DNA from: DATNPX01 sp036702975
GTDB lineage: Bacteria; Cyanobacteriota; Vampirovibrionia; Obscuribacterales; Obscuribacteraceae
Assembly (NCBI GenBank): GCA_036702975.1
Contig: DATNPX010000020.1
Span: 124,001 to 188,000, forward strand
DNA: 64,000 nt
Direction: 5' to 3'
Notes under the pieces: model-generated
Seen by the model: only the letters and a program-made list of their open reading frames with translations
The model's database searches: none
What the model was told of the DNA's origin: nothing
Shown: positions 18,155 to 26,402 of the stretch, piece by piece
Layout: every line of letters begins with the position of its first letter
Position numbering within the stretch: position 1 is the first letter of the stretch
Position numbers and translations under genes: made by a program

Positions 18155-18913
18155 ATGTTGATCGCCAGTAAGAAACTACGTCTCAAATTTTTGAAGAGGG
18201 CGTTGCTCGCAGCAGTGTCTGTCTTTTCGTCGTCGTTAGTTGATTATCTCAGTGTTTCGCCAGCGGTAGCCCAGACAGAGAATGCACTCGTTTCTCAGGC
18301 GCTCAATGATCCGCGCATCAGTGATTTGTTGTTACAGCAAGCCGATGCTTTGCTTCAGAAAAATCCACGCGACTTAAGAGCTTACGAAACGAGAGTAGCA
18401 GTCTTTCTCCAGCGCGGTTGGCTGGATAGAGCTATTGAAGATCTTCGCTCACTCTGTTCGATCAATCCGGAGGATACGCGGCTGCTCGAAATGAAAGCAA
18501 CTGCAGAAGCTATCAAAGGTGATTTCAATAGCGGCATCGCTGACATCACGAAAGCGATTTCGCTAAATCCGCACGCTGCTCGCTATTACTGCTGTCGCGC
18601 CACCATTCTCTTGCAGGCGAATCGTCTAACAGAAGCAAGCGCCGATAGTGAAAAGGCGCTCAACCTCGATAGCCGCCTTGCTCCAGCCTACGAAAATCTG
18701 GCTGAGATCCAGTACCGCATGAAGAACTTTCACATAACGATTGAATATTGCAATTCCACGATTGCACGCGCTCCTAGCTTCGCCGACGCTTACTACTACC
18801 GATCGCTTGCATACGAAAAGATGCACAATCAATTGCAAGCGGCACTAGACAAAGCTAAGGCAAAGGAACTCGGATTTTCGGAGCCGACAATCTTCAAAAA
18901 TAAATACATCTGA
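18155..18913 (+). CDS. Exported TPR protein
   Basis: 252 residues. The N-terminus has a long basic region, then a hydrophobic core (~17-35) and a likely signal-peptidase site after 'SPAVAQ' (~40), so the protein is probably periplasmic. Residues ~55-245 are five or six TPR units ('PRDLRAYETRVAVFLQRG', 'PHAARYYCCRATILLQANR', 'SRLAPAYENLAEIQYRMKN', 'PSFADAYYYRSLAYEKMHN'). It lies between a terminator and the converging patatin-TIR gene, with only 3 bases between the two stop codons. Probably a protein-interaction scaffold; no partner is evident. Confidence 0.85.
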   Translation: MLIASKKLRLKFLKRALLAAVSVFSSSLVDYLSVSPAVAQTENALVSQALNDPRISDLLLQQADALLQKNPRDLRAYETRVAVFLQRGWLDRAIEDLRSLCSINPEDTRLLEMKATAEAIKGDFNSGIADITKAISLNPHAARYYCCRATILLQANRLTEASADSEKALNLDSRLAPAYENLAEIQYRMKNFHITIEYCNSTIARAPSFADAYYYRSLAYEKMHNQLQAALDKAKAKELGFSEPTIFKNKYI

Positions 18914-18916
18914 ACT

Positions 18917-20509
18917 TTATCGAATCCAGGAGACTATTTCTTCAACCAGCCTGTCCGCCAGCTTTTCCGGACCAAGGTTGGTTGAGCCCGCAGATAGCGT
19001 CAGCAGATACTCTAAATATTCGGAAGGCGTTTTGTGCCACCGAATATGATGGCTCAATTGTTTGACATCTTCTTTGGAAAAACCGTGAACAACCGGAATC
19101 ACTATGTTCTCACCGCTGACGGTGCGTGAGTAGAGCCAGGCTAGCTGTTTGGAGGCTTTTTCGTTGATAAACAGCGCTGCACTGAGAATGACCACCGTAA
19201 TTAGAGTTGTTTCGGCTGCCTGCGAAACCACATGATGGATGGTGCGTTCGCCTTCGACTCCAAGGGGAACGAACAGAGGCGTCACGCGCCTTCTTCTCAA
19301 CGCCTTGCCCAAGGGAATTGCTACCGTGTTTCCTTCTGATTCGGCATGACAGATGGTGACATCATAACCGGAGCTTGGCAGCGCATGGTGCGGCTTGGTA
19401 GAGCCATTACGGGTGATTGTTCTGGCCAACGCTGTCTCTTTTCCGCTGGTTATCGGGCTTGTTGTCTTTGCTTCAATTTCTGCTGGCTTTGTCACTTGTA
19501 TCTGCCTGGCTCTGATCTTGGCGTTTTCTTGCTCGCTAAGTTTGATCAGTCGCTTGCAAAGATCATCAAGATCGTCCTTAGTGCGTTGATCGAGAAGCAG
19601 TGATTCAGCTGCTTCGATTAGTCCGCGCACATTGGGCTTTGCTATATTGTCCAGCGCATAATATGTGTCGTCCGGTAGGTCAACTTGGAATCGGAAGTAT
19701 CGCTTGCTGTCTGTAGGAGGTAGCAGATCCTTGACCTGACGGTGCACGCCTTCGCTAATACTTTCTGATACCAATTCCACCATCGGCACTGACCAGCGAA
19801 TGTATCCCCAGTCAGTCGGGTATTTTCTTTCCATGCGTTCCATCGATTCTCCGGTCCCTAGCGACACCAGAAGAATCTGATCGGTTGGATCGGGAATCAT
19901 CGTGTTGATCTCTGCGAGGGCGTGCCCGGCAGGATTGTTAGCGAAAACGCCACCATCAACCAGGGAGACGACGCCACCGGAGCCGGGTCTGGGAATTCGC
20001 ACCGGTTCGAACATGGTCGGAGTGGCAGACGCTGCTGAAGCGACATCTGCCATATCAAAGTCATATTGTGTTTGCCGCCTTGCCCAGCGACTGCGGAAGA
20101 TGTGTGGTGAACGATATTGAATGTCGTAGCATGGTATTAAAATGTCGCAGAGTGCGTCCTTCAAGCGGTAAGTGCCGAAGTTGCCACGCATGATGCGACG
20201 CATACCTGACGAGTCATATTTAGGGCGTAGCAGATTCTCCCACCAGCTTGCAGGGCTGCGAAAAATTGATGGTGCGTCTCTTTCGTAGATGTCTCGCAGG
20301 GTGCGAGCGCTGTGTTCGACTTTGCCGTATTGGTCTGGTTTCGTCAATCCCAATGTGAGAATTGCGCCTGTAGATGTTCCGGCAATGAGATCGAACATCT
20401 GATGGATCGGTTTGCCAGTTTTGGCTTCAATAGCAGCAAGAATAGTCGCCGGAATCAGACCTCGAATTCCACCGCCATCGATTGACAATATGCGCCAGGT
20501 TTTTGCCAT
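18917..20509 (-). CDS. Patatin-like phospholipase fused to a TIR domain
   Basis: 530 residues. Residues 1-~310 are a patatin-like lipase: oxyanion loop GGGIRG (12-17), nucleophile Ser46 in GTSTG, and catalytic Asp185 in DGG. The opening 'WRILSIDGGGIRGLIPATIL' resembles CapV-type phospholipases, which degrade membranes in CBASS phage defence. After a charged linker (~310-380) comes a TIR domain (~381-530): 'YDVTICHAESEG', 'VAIPLGKALRRR', 'VVILSAALF', 'SGENIVIPVVHGFSKEDV'. Aligned without gaps to the usual 'RELDGL' helix, the catalytic Glu position is Gln455, and the preceding Trp is Lys451. The TIR part may therefore bind ligand or oligomerise rather than cleave NAD. No CD-NTase or other defence gene is adjacent. 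Role in defence is inferred. Confidence 0.9.
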   Translation of the reverse strand: MAKTWRILSIDGGGIRGLIPATILAAIEAKTGKPIHQMFDLIAGTSTGAILTLGLTKPDQYGKVEHSARTLRDIYERDAPSIFRSPASWWENLLRPKYDSSGMRRIMRGNFGTYRLKDALCDILIPCYDIQYRSPHIFRSRWARRQTQYDFDMADVASAASATPTMFEPVRIPRPGSGGVVSLVDGGVFANNPAGHALAEINTMIPDPTDQILLVSLGTGESMERMERKYPTDWGYIRWSVPMVELVSESISEGVHRQVKDLLPPTDSKRYFRFQVDLPDDTYYALDNIAKPNVRGLIEAAESLLLDQRTKDDLDDLCKRLIKLSEQENAKIRARQIQVTKPAEIEAKTTSPITSGKETALARTITRNGSTKPHHALPSSGYDVTICHAESEGNTVAIPLGKALRRRRVTPLFVPLGVEGERTIHHVVSQAAETTLITVVILSAALFINEKASKQLAWLYSRTVSGENIVIPVVHGFSKEDVKQLSHHIRWHKTPSEYLEYLLTLSAGSTNLGPEKLADRLVEEIVSWIR

Positions 20510-20531
20510 GGTCAGTGTCGGTTTTGCCCGA

Positions 20532-20640
20532 AGGGACGGAAAATAGCGGCTTCAGCGAGATTTGATGTCTCAACTATGAGATTGTCGCACCCTTTCCTGC
20601 TTGTCCGCCAGGTCATTGGCGCTTTGTTAAGTCCGTCCCT
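20532..20640. promoter_or_regulatory. Long-range inverted repeat upstream of the patatin-TIR gene
   Basis: AGGGACGGA (20532-20540) and TCCGTCCCT (20632-20640) are perfect 9-bp inverted repeats 91 bases apart. Smaller repeats lie between them (TCTCA/TGAGA, near 20570). The block sits 23 bases before the patatin-TIR start. It could be a structured leader or an operator pair; no match to a known RNA is recognised. Confidence 0.35.
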
Positions 20641-20764
20641 AAATAATTGAGGACTTCCGGAACTATGGTGCAGAAATCGAGTCTACTGACTCGAAAGCAA
20701 TGAACATAATGAACATATTGAAGAAGTTTGACCGGAAGCCCGCACCACTTAAGGAGTCACGCAC

Positions 20765-21163
20765 ATGACACGTTTCTTAGTTCGCCTCGTATTAATCGCT
20801 GGGGCATTTTATTTCATCTTGCCTGCCATTCCGGGCATCACATTCCATGGCAATTTCATGTATGCGGTGGGCGCCGGTTTGCTGTTCTCGCTTCTTGGCT
20901 GGATTGTGGAAGCTCTTGCAATCGCCATCACAGCCATGCTCACGATAGGCACGCTAGGTCTTGGATTGCTAGTTTTGATCCCCGCCTGGTTTCTCGGCTT
21001 CTGGCTTCTGCCTGCAGTTGCTCTGAAGTGGGTTGCCGACTTGATGCCGGCTGAATTGGCCATTCACGGTTGGTTTCCGGCCATTCTCGGTGGTTTGGTC
21101 ATGCTAGTAATTGGAATTATTACAAGTGATTCCGTATCTGGCCGTAGAGAAGCGACCATCTAG
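20765..21163 (+). CDS. Four-helix membrane protein, phage-holin-IV-like fold (PF04020 type)
   Basis: 132 residues with four hydrophobic segments and conserved Gly/Pro spacing ('AFYFILPAIPGITFHG', 'LLGWIVEALAIAITAMLTIGTLGLGLLVLIPAWFL' split across helices). This resembles the mycobacterial four-TMS holin family, common as a housekeeping membrane protein of unknown role (YvlD-like) in bacteria and cyanobacteria. AAGGAG (20751-20756) precedes the ATG by 8 bases, and a strong terminator follows, so it is a single-gene unit. There are no phage genes nearby, so a lysis function is not implied. Confidence 0.75.
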   Translation: MTRFLVRLVLIAGAFYFILPAIPGITFHGNFMYAVGAGLLFSLLGWIVEALAIAITAMLTIGTLGLGLLVLIPAWFLGFWLLPAVALKWVADLMPAELAIHGWFPAILGGLVMLVIGIITSDSVSGRREATI

Positions 21164-21234
21164 CAGCGGCTTGAACGCGCTGAGTCTGTGCGGGCTCTGG
21201 CGTTTAAAGTTGCAGTTGTAGTCTTCTCGATCCG

Positions 21235-21269
21235 GATTGCTCTCTCAAAAGGAGAGCAATCTTTTTTTT
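21235..21269 (+). terminator. Strong Rho-independent terminator
   Basis: GATTGCTCTC (21235-21244) pairs perfectly with GAGAGCAATC (21252-21261), followed by eight T. It lies 72 bases after the stop of the holin-fold gene. Confidence 0.93.
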
Positions 21270-21326
21270 GTCCCCGCAATTCGTTAAACTTGGCAGTCAT
21301 GCGCGTCGATTTGCGAGGATTTGAAG

Positions 21327-21842
21327 ATGGCTCCACTCTCGGCATCCAGTGGATTTTGGCGACTCAGTCACTTGCGCACCGGAGTCTTTTCGGTGTCAAT
21401 GATTGTGCTGTTTATGCTGATAGCTTTTGGTTTACCTGTGTGTACTTATGCTGCGCCAATAGAGGGAAACCAGCAAATGTCCGAACTGACGGCTGACGAC
21501 CAAAAGCCGTTGCAGCTGACAGATAGATCAGATATCAAGCATGAAGGTAAAGAAGCGTTTTATCGTGCATATCAAGCGCAGAAATCCGGATATTGGTCAT
21601 ACGCAATCACCAACTATCAACAAGCGATTGACAGCAACCCTGATATGTACGAAGCCTTTTGGAACCAAGGAATTTGCTACGAACAAGACAAAAAATACGA
21701 CAAGGCGAAAGAGGCATTTACTACTGCGTTGAAAATAGATTGGCAGAATTCACTTGTCTATAAACATCTCGCGTATCTGTCGTTTCAGTTAGGCAATGTT
21801 GAAGAAGGAAAGCAGTGGTTGGCGAAGTATCTGCATCGTTGA
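21327..21842 (+). CDS. Exported TPR protein
   Basis: 171 residues. A basic N-terminus is followed by a hydrophobic segment (~20-38) ending 'CTYAAP', a likely signal-peptide cleavage after Ala. The mature protein has two to three TPR units ('FYRAYQAQKSGYWSYAI', 'PDMYEAFWNQGICYEQDKK', 'SLVYKHLAYLSFQLGN'). The start is ATG 21327, which has GAGGA 7 bases upstream; a TTG at 21321 is also in frame. It converges on the YfhO-like gene (21 bases between stops). It is similar in design to the TPR gene at 18155, suggesting a family of small periplasmic TPR proteins. Partner unknown. Confidence 0.8.
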   Translation: MAPLSASSGFWRLSHLRTGVFSVSMIVLFMLIAFGLPVCTYAAPIEGNQQMSELTADDQKPLQLTDRSDIKHEGKEAFYRAYQAQKSGYWSYAITNYQQAIDSNPDMYEAFWNQGICYEQDKKYDKAKEAFTTALKIDWQNSLVYKHLAYLSFQLGNVEEGKQWLAKYLHR

Positions 21843-21863
21843 GTGATGATTGGACTGCTTCGG

Positions 21864-24569
21864 TTATATGGCGATTTGCCCCGTTCGCCGATCTAGAATT
21901 CTGAGGTAGAACGCCAGTCCCAACGCAAGAGCTGCCAAGGCAAGCCCAAGGTAGAAGCTGCGTGGACGGTATTCTATTTCGACCGTGTGTTCTCCCGGCG
22001 GGACAATGACTGCTCGCATGCAGCCATTCGCTACTAGGAGTACGGCATCTTTTTTATCTAACTTAGCGCTCCATCCAGGATAGTGCTGATCGGACTCGAC
22101 GAGCAATACTTGCTTGTTTGTTGTGAGTGCTACTTTGAGGTACGTTGGACTCTCCTCCAAAAAAGCTAGATCTCTTGCGGGCGTCGCTGATTCTGCATGG
22201 CTTGAGTGTTGGAAGGAGCTATCTTGATATGTTTGTGGTTCTACATTCGGTGCGGTATCTAGATTTTCTAGAACCGTACACTCCGCAGGATCGCCGTGAG
22301 ACTTCGCTGACTGCAAGATTTCGTCCATTGCCGCTCTGTGCGAAGGAAGCACCTTCCAGTTTGTCGAGAGATATACGCGCGGCAACTGTGTTTTAAGAGT
22401 ATAGATGCGAATGTTCATCCCTTTGCTTTCACAGGATAAGTAGAAAAGTGCAGGGTCCAATCTAGGGAGCAATACTGCATTTGAGTTGCTCACCGCTTGT
22501 GCCCAACTTTGCGTTACTACGTACTTTACCGCGGAAAGCTGGCAGAACCGGTATAGTGCGGTGTCATCCGTGAGGTCGTTTGACTCTTCCTGTTTCAACC
22601 AAAACTGACTCGAACATCCATAGGCATCGGCAAAAAGATTGTAGTAATCGCCCTTCATCGCGCTCTCGAAGCCAAAAGAAGACCGAATTCCGAAGTCTAT
22701 ATTCGTGTTCGGTTTTAATAGTTGTCTGGCATACTGGGAAACCTGTGCAGTTAGTTCAGTCCTCGTTTTTGCTTCATCTAAATACTGTTGTGGAATGCTC
22801 AATCCGCCAAGCGCCAAGCACAATATGCGCGGAGCTGTTCGAGATGGTTGCATTTGCTCGTAGAATGCAATCGTTTTTGCTGTCCACGACGACCGCCTGA
22901 AAAAATCGCTGCTTGCATATAGCCTTTCATAGGTCCAAGCGTGAAGTAAAAGACTGATCGTAATTGCAGCTGTCATGACATTGGCCACTTTTTTACAACT
23001 GCTGTTCGTTTGCTTTGTTATGTCGTCATGACCAGCCGCGGCAACTGCTGCGCATGCCAAGACGCCAATGGTTGAGACAAGTAACAGTGTTATGCCGAGT
23101 TGGCTGACGAAATCGTTAACGAGTCCTTGAATTTGTGCAATGGACATCCCAGAAGTGTTTATGCCGGCCATTCCTGCTATCGCCGCCGGAGTCAACCCTG
23201 GAGCCTTCAATAAGAACCAGATCCCTAAAACGAGCAATCCGCTCCAGAGAATAATTGCCGCTCGAATATTCATTCTTCTGTCGAGAAGCGATTCGACTCC
23301 GAAAGCAACCATAATTGAGCAGAGAAATGCAACGAAGAAAAGCAGCTTGACAGGAAACCGAAAGATGGAAATCAAAGGCAGTAGAGGTGCTAGAAGAGGT
23401 ATAAAAGGTGTATTGTTGCCGAGTGCAAAAATGAGAACGAGGATCGTCAGCGAGAACAATAGAGTTCGATACCGAAACTTCTTGTCTGCCATTGCGCACA
23501 GTGCAATGGTGACGCAAACCGGACCAAGATATGAACAAGCAAGATACGGAGGCTGGTTGACTCCGCTGAATAAATTTTGCAGGGGGAAGCTGAAATGCCG
23601 AGGATCGCCCCACGGCAGTCCAATAATCATAGTCAGCAGCTGTGTCCAAGTTGCACTATATAAAAGCACTTCGGCCGGTAACAGCCCCAGCGAACGCCTC
23701 GACAGTCCGAGCCATTCTGCCGCCGGTAAAAGCGCTGGAAGTGCCAGCGCAGTTCCTATGAACATTCCGCGAACAGCCCAAGCGAACCAAGCGGCATCGC
23801 TATTTTCTTTCAATCGCGAGCGTCGGGATTTGACGAATTCATAAGCCAATACGCTTGCCAGAAAAACATACATCGGCACCCAGATCTCTGGTCTTCCTGC
23901 CAGCAAAAGCATTGCAACCGATAGTGCTAACTTCAGTGTGGCGGCAAAGAATCTGCCTGGCTGAGCCTGTTTACAAGAGAGCAACGCCCAGAGTGCGACC
24001 GGGCACCAGGCTGCCGATTCCACAAGAGTGAAGTTTGTGGCAGCTGTAAACATGTATCCATTCAATGCGATTGTGGCGCCGCCGGCGATGGCAGAAACAT
24101 CTCTCACGGACAATCTTTTGAGCAGAAGGAATCCGCCGACTCCGGACAAAGCCTGGTGCGCGATCATTATCAGCGCCAACGCCGGACTGAACGGAAGCAA
24201 GACAAAAAGCCAATTTGGACCATACAACAAAGAAGGCGACGTGATTGCGATTTGTGGCATACCACAATAGCTGAGCGGATTCCAAAGAGGAAATCGGCCT
24301 GCGTGAATTTCTTCTTGTAGAAACTTGCACAACGGCTCAAAGAAGACTGTTATGTCTCCGCAGAAGAAGTTCGCACCGCTAAACAAGACCGGTGCATATA
24401 TGACTGAGGAGAGGCAAGCAAAGGCGAGAGCTATAGCCGATAGCGCGCCAATATTTGTGGAGGATTCCATGGATTGCAATCTATTTAGATCCGGTGCATT
24501 GCCAAGCAATTGCTGAGCTTGAAGCTCTTCTGAGGATGCTGAGTCGTTTTCTGCATCTTCGTTCACCAC
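21864..24569 (-). CDS. YfhO-like multi-pass membrane protein
   Basis: 901 residues. A cytoplasmic acidic N-terminus (~40 residues) is followed by about 12 membrane helices and a C-terminal extracytoplasmic part closed by a last helix. Early motif 'DITVFFEPLCKFLQEE' and 'GRFPLWNPLSYCGMPQIA' resemble the GT-C fold glycosyltransferases of the YfhO family. The C-terminal 'VESDQHYPGWSAKLD' and 'VPPGEHTVEIEYRPRSFYLG' are the strongest family signatures. YfhO of Gram-positive bacteria glycosylates lipoteichoic acid; the acceptor here is unknown. The start is GTG 24567-24569, with GAGGT 8 bases upstream. It is divergent from the pilin gene. Confidence 0.85.
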   Translation of the reverse strand: MVNEDAENDSASSEELQAQQLLGNAPDLNRLQSMESSTNIGALSAIALAFACLSSVIYAPVLFSGANFFCGDITVFFEPLCKFLQEEIHAGRFPLWNPLSYCGMPQIAITSPSLLYGPNWLFVLLPFSPALALIMIAHQALSGVGGFLLLKRLSVRDVSAIAGGATIALNGYMFTAATNFTLVESAAWCPVALWALLSCKQAQPGRFFAATLKLALSVAMLLLAGRPEIWVPMYVFLASVLAYEFVKSRRSRLKENSDAAWFAWAVRGMFIGTALALPALLPAAEWLGLSRRSLGLLPAEVLLYSATWTQLLTMIIGLPWGDPRHFSFPLQNLFSGVNQPPYLACSYLGPVCVTIALCAMADKKFRYRTLLFSLTILVLIFALGNNTPFIPLLAPLLPLISIFRFPVKLLFFVAFLCSIMVAFGVESLLDRRMNIRAAIILWSGLLVLGIWFLLKAPGLTPAAIAGMAGINTSGMSIAQIQGLVNDFVSQLGITLLLVSTIGVLACAAVAAAGHDDITKQTNSSCKKVANVMTAAITISLLLHAWTYERLYASSDFFRRSSWTAKTIAFYEQMQPSRTAPRILCLALGGLSIPQQYLDEAKTRTELTAQVSQYARQLLKPNTNIDFGIRSSFGFESAMKGDYYNLFADAYGCSSQFWLKQEESNDLTDDTALYRFCQLSAVKYVVTQSWAQAVSNSNAVLLPRLDPALFYLSCESKGMNIRIYTLKTQLPRVYLSTNWKVLPSHRAAMDEILQSAKSHGDPAECTVLENLDTAPNVEPQTYQDSSFQHSSHAESATPARDLAFLEESPTYLKVALTTNKQVLLVESDQHYPGWSAKLDKKDAVLLVANGCMRAVIVPPGEHTVEIEYRPRSFYLGLALAALALGLAFYLRILDRRTGQIAI

Positions 24570-24877
24570 TTTGGGCTACCTCTTTTGGGTGATCGGCACT
24601 CACGATGTCGCGTCTTGCGACTACAGGGAGTGTGAATTCGGGAAGGTTTTGACACTTTTAAATCACTCGGGTAATGCACCATTTGAGCGAAAATCGGAGG
24701 CACACCTCATCTCCTTGTTATTTTACGAGTGAATTTGGGCACTCTAAAGACAAGCTAGATAGGTTTCTCTAGGTACAATACTTGTATCGGGAGGGGACCT
24801 CTGGGGTCTAGTGTCTACCTGTGGTTCAAATCTTAAAAAGAAGGAACCGATTTGAGGTTCGGGGGGAGCTGTTCTAT
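24570..24877. other. Divergent intergenic region with hairpin
   Basis: 308 bases between the YfhO-like and pilin genes. A nested inverted repeat at 24597-24632 pairs CACTC with GAGTG outside and GTCGC with GCGAC inside, with loop GTCTT. A TACAAT at 24774-24779, about 100 bases before the pilin start, could be its -10, but no good -35 is present. No cyclic-di-GMP riboswitch consensus is recognised. Confidence 0.4.
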
Positions 24878-25414
24878 ATGAGATCGAGTAAAAGTATGCG
24901 CCGGCGCAGCAGTGGTTTCACTCTCATCGAGCTGTTGGTTGTCGTGATTATTATCGGCATCTTGGCCGCCATAGCGCTACCAAACTTTATCGGCGCTCAA
25001 GACAAAGCGCGCGAAGCGTCAGTAAAAGCGAACATGCGAACGACGCAAATCGCCGCCGAGTCTTATGCGACAGACTCCGCTGGGTCATATCCTCCGAGCA
25101 ACACAGATTCGAACTTTCAAAACTATTTCCCGGGTGGCAGCAGTACGCAGGGTGCAGGCAGTACGCAAGGGAATTATCCGCTCAATCCATTTACAGGCGT
25201 AGCAACCGGACCGGCGAGCGGTAAAGTTGCGGACGTTGTTACAGCTCGTTCCTCAGCCCCAACTGCGTTGGGAACTGCAGGACAGATCTTCTACAATTCG
25301 ATCGCCATCGCTGGTGCCGCAAATACGTCCTATGCGATTCAAGGCGCTGGTAAAACTGGTACAGCTTTGGGCGGCATAGCCGCTGGTACGACACTGGTAC
25401 TATCGAATCAATAA
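24878..25414 (+). CDS. Type IV pilin-like protein (class IVa prepilin)
   Basis: 178 residues. A short basic leader is followed by the prepilin peptidase motif 'GFTLIELLVVVIIIGILAAI', with Glu at position +5, the hallmark of type IV pilins and type II secretion pseudopilins. The mature part continues the long N-terminal helix ('NFIGAQDKAREASVKANMRTTQIAAESYATD'). It then gives a Gly/Ser/Thr-rich C-terminal domain with no disulfide-loop cysteines. The frame extends upstream to GTG 24821, but ATG 24878 has GGGGAG 9 bases upstream and gives a normal leader, so I chose it. No assembly genes (pilB, pilC, pilD) are in the window. Confidence 0.9.
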   Translation: MRSSKSMRRRSSGFTLIELLVVVIIIGILAAIALPNFIGAQDKAREASVKANMRTTQIAAESYATDSAGSYPPSNTDSNFQNYFPGGSSTQGAGSTQGNYPLNPFTGVATGPASGKVADVVTARSSAPTALGTAGQIFYNSIAIAGAANTSYAIQGAGKTGTALGGIAAGTTLVLSNQ

Positions 25415-25461
25415 CAGGCTTTTCTTGGCTTTCATCTAAAATCGCGTAGTTGAGGTCGTCC

Positions 25462-26226
25462 TTGGCTGTTTTAGTTGGGCAAACAAGAATGGCAGTTTAT
25501 GCGATGCTTCTAGCGGCACTCGTGTTTGTAGCTTCGTACGCTCATCGACAGACCGTGCTCAAATTGACAGGTGCAGGTCCGGTTGCCCAGATGTGGTTCT
25601 TGCCATCTGTCTCTTCGCTTCGCCTGATTAGTCTCGGTTTTGATCAGCTATTAGCTGACGTCATGTGGCTCCAGTTCATTCAATATGTTGGCTACAGAGA
25701 CATTGCCAAAAGCGAACATGGCAATCAAGCCGGAGCAATGCTGGATATCATTACAACGCTCGACCCTCACTTTGAAAGAGCTTACTTTTTCACTGCCACT
25801 GTTGTGGGCGGTGAGGAGCATGATCCGCAAACCGCTGATAAGCTCCTGCAGCGCGGCATCGACAACAACGCCAACGACTGGTACATACCATTTATAGCCG
25901 GCGTAAACCAGTATCTTTTTGCGCACAACGAAACGCAAGCGGCAAAGTATTACAGGATGTCGGCAAAATTTCCGGACGCACCGCCGTGGCTAGCGGGTCA
26001 AGCTCAGATTCTAGAAGCCCACATACCTTCGCATATTAAGGCGATTAATGTTTGGCAGAAGATATTCGACTCTGCGAAAGATGGTGCGGTTAAACAACGA
26101 GCTCGTGAAGAGCTTTGTGTTTTATGGGTTCATGTGAGGAACCATGCGCCCCCACATAGCCAGGTGCGCAATCGAGCAGAGCAAGAGCTTACGAAACTTG
26201 GAGTAAACTTGTTCGGTTCCCAGTAA
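25462..26226 (+). CDS. Membrane-anchored TPR-like protein following the pilin
   Basis: About 254 residues. One N-terminal membrane helix (~10-28) is followed by an extracytoplasmic domain starting 'SLRLISLGFDQLLADVMWLQFIQYVG', then 'LDIITTLDPHFERAYFFTATVV' and TPR-like helices. This pattern of 'LLADVMWL', a Tyr-Gly pair and 'TLDPHFE-AY' is familiar from conserved proteins in many Gram-negatives, without an assigned function. It starts 47 bases after the pilin stop and is probably co-transcribed. TTG 25462 is preceded by GAGG at 6 bases; TTG 25450 and ATG 25489 are alternatives. A role in pilus or surface assembly is inferred from position only. Confidence 0.75.
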   Translation: MAVLVGQTRMAVYAMLLAALVFVASYAHRQTVLKLTGAGPVAQMWFLPSVSSLRLISLGFDQLLADVMWLQFIQYVGYRDIAKSEHGNQAGAMLDIITTLDPHFERAYFFTATVVGGEEHDPQTADKLLQRGIDNNANDWYIPFIAGVNQYLFAHNETQAAKYYRMSAKFPDAPPWLAGQAQILEAHIPSHIKAINVWQKIFDSAKDGAVKQRAREELCVLWVHVRNHAPPHSQVRNRAEQELTKLGVNLFGSQ

Positions 26227-26260
26227 GCACTCAAGAGCAAATAACTTCTGTCTCGAAGAA

Positions 26261-26322
26261 CCTTTTGATTGGCGGACCTTCCTGCATATGAAAAAGCACA
26301 AAGCTCATATGCGCCAAAAGGC
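26261..26322. promoter_or_regulatory. Long intergenic hairpin
   Basis: Nested perfect repeats: CCTTTT (26261-26266) with AAAAGG (26317-26322), GGC (26271-26273) with GCC (26314-26316), and GCATATG (26285-26291) with CATATGC (26307-26313). There is no T-run, so it is not a standard terminator. It lies between the pilin-partner gene and the MBL hydrolase gene. Possible RNA structure, processing site or repeat element. Confidence 0.45.
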
Positions 26323-26402
26323 TGCATAATCATAATGGAGTATTGCAAGATGGTTCGAGCTGACGTTCAAGAGCTTGAAGTCAAAATAGGCAGGTGTTGG
26401 CG

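Noticed and set aside
18917..20509. CBASS or other defence operon around the patatin-TIR gene
   Set aside because: No CD-NTase, nuclease or other defence partner is adjacent; the neighbours are a TPR gene and a holin-fold gene. Kept as a stand-alone candidate only.
20765..21163. Prophage holin
   Set aside because: The protein fits a widespread housekeeping membrane family and there are no phage genes, integrase or attachment site.
24570..24877. Cyclic-di-GMP riboswitch ahead of the pilin gene
   Set aside because: The nested hairpin there lacks the conserved core bases of the known class I and II riboswitches.
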